From Rhea pennata (taxonomy: Eukaryota > Chordata > Aves > Rheiformes > Rheidae), in the NCBI RefSeq assembly GCF_028389875.1, contig NC_084663.1, positions 16,506,666-16,570,665 on the forward strand: a stretch of 64,000 nucleotides of DNA, written 5' to 3'. Made by a program: the position numbers and the translations under genes. Of this stretch, positions 1 through 64,000 are shown piece by piece (the first letter of the stretch is position 1; each line of letters starts with the position of its first letter). Below the pieces are notes generated by a model. It did no database searches, was not told where the DNA came from, and saw only the letters and a list, made by a program, of their open reading frames with translations.

Positions 1-1332
1 AAGTGTAAACAATTTTCTGTAGCTGATCTTTCTCTTTTTAGTTTCAGAATTCATTAACTTTTTTGTGTCTTTGTTTTATTTTAAACAAGACATTCTCTAG
101 AAGACTGTTTGAGTTTGTACAGATTCTGTCTGTGCAGGATGACAATTGAAATTCTGCAGAAATATATTTAGTACATTTGAATTGATAGTGATGTTGACAA
201 GAGCATGAGTCTGTATAATTCCTGAATTCATCCCTAATGCAGCAATACAAATCAGTGATTTAATCAGTTGATTTACAATGGTATGTTGTAATAAGATTCT
301 TTCTGAACAGTTTATACCCCTTCTTTTATACTCCTGAACAGCTTTATATATACTTTTTGAATGCTTGGAGGAAAAGGAACTTCTTAATAGACCCTGAAAA
401 AGCTTGGGCCTGATTATTTGTGGGCAAAATGTAATAGACAGATTCCAAAGTCAGGGGACTCTCTGTAGAGAACAGCCTCTGACTAAACTGGGCACAATTT
501 TTATTCCTCAAAACTGAAATGTCATTGACATGATATACCGAACTTAAATGCATTATTATCTTCTGATTTTTTTCCCTTAGGAATTGATTGCATAAAAATT
601 ACGTCTTGGTGAGATGCTGAATTTGACCACGTTAAATGACTGATCTGAAGTTAGCTAGGTGAAGCCTAGTCCTAGTGAAACAAAGCAGTTTGCAGACCTA
701 GTTCAGTTGATTATAATCACCTTTGTGATGCTATTCTTAGACTTGACCCACTAATTAAGTGAAAACTCAACACTACCCTGTCTTCTCTAAGACTGCTTTT
801 AATTAAGGACTTTTTGCTAGTGAAGGTGCAGCTTGCTTGTATTCCTAGGTGCTGTCTACAAAATGAAAACAATGGTAATATGATGTCTGAATATCTTGGG
901 TAGAATAATTGAGTCATTTGATCTCCTTCAGTGAAGAATTGTGAATTATATATAATATTACATTTGAAATATATGCATCAATTATTTTCAGTTGAAAACA
1001 CTTTTTTGAGTTGAAAAAACTTTTTTGACCTCGGAGATGATTCCTCAAGCCCAATGTAAGCAGCTTAGTGAAAGCTTGTAGGGGAAAGGTTATGAAAGAT
1101 TGAATGGGTCCTTGCCTGTCTTGTGTCTAATCTACGGATAAACAGTAGAATTTGTCCAGCTTCTACTATTTATCCATTTTTCTAAAATGACTTGTTCTCC
1201 TTGTCCATGTTAATACTGCAAAAATACTAAGTGTGATTTAGTCTCTGTCTAGCACTAGCATTCATAAACCACAATTCTTTGTGGTGATTTGGTACCATTA
1301 ATTGAGTGCTAGTGACTACTATTTCAATTCAG
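1..1332 (+). other. KIF21A: 3' part of KIF21A intron 2
   Basis: This AT-rich stretch leads to the acceptor of the first visible exon (AG at 1331-1332). I found no exon-like open frame, no CR1 similarity and no RNA gene in it. The exon encoding Gly88-Gln89 of the P-loop must lie further upstream, since the visible exon starts directly with Thr90. Confidence 0.75.
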
Positions 1333-61107
<59,775 letters not shown>

Positions 61108-61432
61108 AATGATGGGCAGAAGTGAATATATGGATGAAAATGAGGTGCACTCTATGCAGTTTGCTGCATGCTTATTAGGCAAACACTAATGACCGGAATG
61201 AACTGAGAAATAAGAGTGAACTCTTCTACTAGAACTGCTGTCTTTAAAACACGTACTGTATTTGAGAAAAAATAACCTCCTGGTAACATGCTTGTGTCTA
61301 AATGATCATATATATATATATATGTGTCTATATATAATGGCTGAATTTGTGTGCATATGTAACACTTGCCGTTTAAATTAACTGGAAATTGGTCGTCTTT
61401 AATGACTATCTCAAAATTATATCCTGGAATAT

Positions 61433-61438
61433 ATTAAA
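61433..61438 (+). promoter_or_regulatory. KIF21A: Possible proximal polyadenylation signal ATTAAA
   Basis: ATTAAA is followed within about 15 bases by the GU/U-rich GTGCTCTGCTGTATTTC, the usual downstream context. Use would give a UTR of about 350 nt. Confidence 0.4.
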
Positions 61439-61594
61439 GTGCTCTGCTGTATTTCACTCATACCTATGATCAGCTGTTTTGCATTTTAGGGTAACATGGA
61501 AGTAATGATGTCCCATTAAAAAGCCTTTGATGAAGACAGACTTTGTTTCAAGTTTCTAAAAGGTCACTTACAGAGCTGTTATGAAAGCGGAGTG

Positions 61595-61600
61595 AATAAA
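61595..61600 (+). promoter_or_regulatory. KIF21A: Possible intermediate polyadenylation signal AATAAA
   Basis: A canonical AATAAA, but the sequence after it (AGATGAGAGGAAGC) is purine-rich and lacks a clear GU/U-rich element, so use is doubtful. Confidence 0.3.
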
Positions 61601-62253
61601 AGATGAGAGGAAGCTCTTAGTGGCAGATCATTCTGATATAACTGTGTCCTGCTAACAGTGAATGCCATATGATTTGTGTTAATGTTAGCATATAATCCTT
61701 GTTGACCAAAGTCGTGCAGCTATGTATGCTCTGTGCTCAGGACTAGAACAAAAATGCTCACAAACTGGTATTTTTTTTTTAGTGTTTTGCCTATATTCTG
61801 TAATGACTAGATATTCTTAATGTCATAACAGAAATATATCTTAATCTATTTTTCTTATGAATTTGTTTCTATCATCTCACATTTTCTTTTTTTTTTAAGC
61901 AAAATGTCTTTCCTTTTTATCTAATTTTATATGCTGCTAAATGTATTTTAAATACACTGTTTTGCAAACCTTGGCAGTTACTATGAGAACTGAACCACAT
62001 GTATGGGAAAAAGCAATGTAAATAGATGGTTGTACAAAGAGAATCTCCTACCTTGTGCCTGTATGAATTTTAAAATTCTTAAGAGTGTGGATACTGAGGG
62101 AAGATGTATAATTTATCCAGCTGCTCTGAGTATTAATTTGTAAATTCTGCGGATTTTAAAATTTTATGTAGATTCAGAAACTGTGTTTGGATGGTGAGGT
62201 TTTTTTGCAGAAAATATCAGTCTGTAAATTATAGCTTATGTAGGTGACACTTA

Positions 62254-62259
62254 AATAAA
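62254..62259 (+). promoter_or_regulatory. KIF21A: Likely main polyadenylation signal AATAAA
   Basis: AATAAA follows a TGTAAATTAT element about 30 bases upstream and precedes TTATTTCTCTTTGCCTTTTT, a U-rich downstream element. Cleavage is expected around 62,270-62,285. Confidence 0.75.
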
Positions 62260-62280
62260 GATGTGAATGTGCATTATTTC

Positions 62281-63824
62281 TCTTTGCCTTTTTCATCATA
62301 CTTTCTGTAAAGAAATCACTTTACTTGCAAAGGCCTCAAATATAAAATACGCAATTTTCCATAATGCAGTAGGATGGCTTGCTGAGTAGAATAGCCCAGA
62401 GGTGGTTCTCATATTCCACTTCAGTGTTCTAGCTAGCTATTATTTGTGTTTTCGTAGTATTTAGTATTGAGGGAATCCTACCAGGATTCCTAAGTACACT
62501 ACAGGCTTAAAATGGAGCAGTTGGTCCCTGTTCTCAAGAGATCACATTTCTCACCTTATTACATACAGTCTCTCAAGCAAACAAAAGCTCTAATGCCTCT
62601 TGTTCATCTTAGAGAATTATTTCCTTCTCAACTCAGCTTGAAAGGAGATGAAGCGTGTACAGCTTGTCATTTGAGTTTACTGATTTAGTCCAACTTCTGG
62701 CAAAAATGAGTGATGATACGTATTTCTAAAGAATAACACATAGCTTGGGAGTTAAACACTAATTTCAATTACTGCTGTTTATCTATCATACCTTTTGACT
62801 ACTAAAAGGATACACACCCAAAAGATCACAGTTTTGAGCAAAACTACCAGCGGAGAGATTAGAGTGAGGCTCGTGTGGGAGGTGTCGCAGGTCTAGCGGA
62901 GGGTGCCGTCTTCTCCTGGCCCTGTGGCTGATGGCTACTCGCCGCAGAAGTACGCGGATGATGCCAACAGCTTGGTGAGCTGCAGTTTCGGAGCCTGAAT
63001 GTTCACAGTTGTAATCTGGGAGGCCTAGGTGGTTTGGTGGTGTGCGCTGCGCTCCTGTAAGGTTCGTGGGACTATGGCGTTTCTCTCCTGCTCAGCACAA
63101 ATCCTTACAAACCACTTGCTGTCAGGCTGCTTTTCTTTTAGTAGGCCAGATGGTGAAGAACTGGTGTGAAAACAGTCTGAATTACAGGTTCTTCTCTCTG
63201 GTAATGCTTGAAAACATTTTAAAAAGGTATTTTGTGCTAGACACCAATATATTTGCTAGATAATGTCTGTATAGAAAGATTTTTCTCTGGAAAGACGCTT
63301 CATCTAAATCAAAATTTACTAGAGATGACACATTTACTCTGATGGCTCTTGTCATTAAATAATTGGAAGAAAAATATCATTTTGTGAAGATCACAATATC
63401 AATTTTGTGTTTTATTGAAGACTCTTCCACTGACTATTTCTCTCCAGACTTTTAATTTGTATTATAATATGTGTGACAAAAGATAGTATCAAATCAGGAA
63501 AAGATAAACTCTGGTAAAAACTCCTTGATTTTTCTTAAGATGTTTCTTTAAAAAATGAAGGGGGTCTTTGAAAGTTTAATTTTATAGGGGCTCTGGGAGG
63601 TCTTGGGAAATCAATTTTCTCAAAGTTAGCATTCAGAAGTTTAGCAAAATTTATGGAAAATTAGTAACCAGGTCATGTCTTATCTGCTTAGATACATTCT
63701 TATATGCAGGCAAGGTCATGTGTTATAATTAATCTCAGGAAAGATATGAATGTTGAGATTAAAAAAATATTTGCACTGTCTTGTGTTACTCACCCGAACG
63801 AGTGCTTATCCGGTCTCTGCCTTG
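62281..63824. other. Intergenic DNA downstream of KIF21A
   Basis: About 1.5 kb between the KIF21A polyadenylation site and the next candidate promoter. A short CpG-richer patch lies at about 62,850-63,060. No exon, repeat family or RNA gene was recognised. Confidence 0.65.
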
Positions 63825-63832
63825 TATAAAAG
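63825..63832 (+). promoter_or_regulatory. TATA box of a candidate downstream gene
   Basis: TATAAAAG at the expected distance (about 30 bases) before a possible start site near 63,855, followed shortly by an ATG in strong context. TATA promoters of this type are usual for tissue-specific secreted-protein genes. Confidence 0.5.
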
Positions 63833-63866
63833 ACAACATGCGGTGTGCAGAAGTCAGCAGCTGGCC

Positions 63867-63912
63867 ATGGGGAGAATCAAGAGTCTCTGCTTCTTGGCCG
63901 TTGTGCTAGCAG
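63867..63912 (+). CDS. Candidate first coding exon of an unidentified secreted-protein gene
   Basis: The ATG lies in the strong context TGGCCATGG. It encodes MGRIKSLCFLAVVLA plus one base of the next codon. A basic n-region (GRIK) before ten hydrophobic or small residues is a typical signal-peptide start. The exon ends at a consensus donor, AG|GTAAGT, at 63,913, giving a phase 1 intron as is common after signal-peptide exons. With the TATA box this makes a coherent short 5' exon, and the rest lies beyond the window. I do not recognise the gene. In mammals CPNE8 lies downstream of KIF21A, but copines have no signal peptide, so this would be an extra gene. The call rests on little sequence and could be chance. 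Confidence 0.45.
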
Positions 63913-64000
63913 GTAAGTGCACGGTATTTCTGCTTTGATATAGGCTTCAAAGACAGGATATAAACTTTACAGCAACAGTAGAAGTTCTTAGGGAGGAGAT
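63913..64000 (+). other. Start of the intron after the candidate signal-peptide exon
   Basis: Sequence from the GTAAGT donor to the end of the window; no further exon is visible. Confidence 0.4.

Larger units (their letters stand above)
61108..62280 (+). other. KIF21A: KIF21A 3' UTR
   Basis: About 1.17 kb between the stop and the predicted cleavage site. It is AT-rich, has a TA repeat at about 61,308-61,340 and contains earlier possible polyadenylation signals (ATTAAA at 61,433, AATAAA at 61,595). The end is placed from the strongest signal and is approximate. Confidence 0.75.

Overview
The window is vertebrate nuclear DNA, very probably avian. It is AT-rich and carries one multi-exon gene on the + strand with GT-AG introns. 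Its only recognisable dispersed repeats are CR1 LINE fragments, whose conserved 3' part ends in ATTCTATG-like units typical of birds and other sauropsids. Nothing prokaryotic, viral or CRISPR-like was seen.

About 62 of 64 kb is the kinesin-4 family gene KIF21A, lacking only its first exons. I could place 35 consecutive coding exons (1333 to 61107) whose splice phases all match. They join into one open frame of 4,743 nt: 1,580 codons from the Thr inside the P-loop to a natural stop. If 89 residues lie upstream, as in human KIF21A, the protein is about 1,669 aa, against 1,674 in human. Residue numbers below use that assumption. Exon numbers 3 to 37 assume two upstream exons. This fits the reported positions of human CFEOM1 mutations in exons 8, 20 and 21.

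Layout: 1-1332 is the 3' end of an upstream intron. 1333-15950 encodes the motor domain (P-loop, SSRSH switch I, DLAGSE switch II, microtubule-binding segment). 16764-25926 encodes the neck and first coiled coil, a basic stretch, a 39-nt cassette-like exon and an acidic Asp/Glu/Ser tract. 27766-34196 encodes the long coiled coils, including the autoinhibitory segment. 34710-47250 encodes a serine-rich linker with a 21-nt microexon, the likely KANK-binding segment and several symmetric exons. 49164-61107 encodes a seven-repeat WD40 domain. The 3' UTR runs to an AATAAA at 62254-62259. CR1 pieces lie in five introns, the largest being a head-to-head pair at about 56.35-58.44 kb.

After about 1.5 kb of intergenic DNA, a TATA box and a short signal-peptide-like first exon with a consensus donor (63825-63918) suggest the 5' end of a second + strand gene encoding a secreted protein. 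Its body lies outside the window and I could not identify it.

I see no convincing new biological system. The items most worth checking are the possible secreted-protein gene, the two small cassette-like KIF21A exons with UGC motifs upstream, an exonic decoy splice donor, and a 16-bp AT-rich minisatellite that forms the 3' splice-site region of one WD40 exon.
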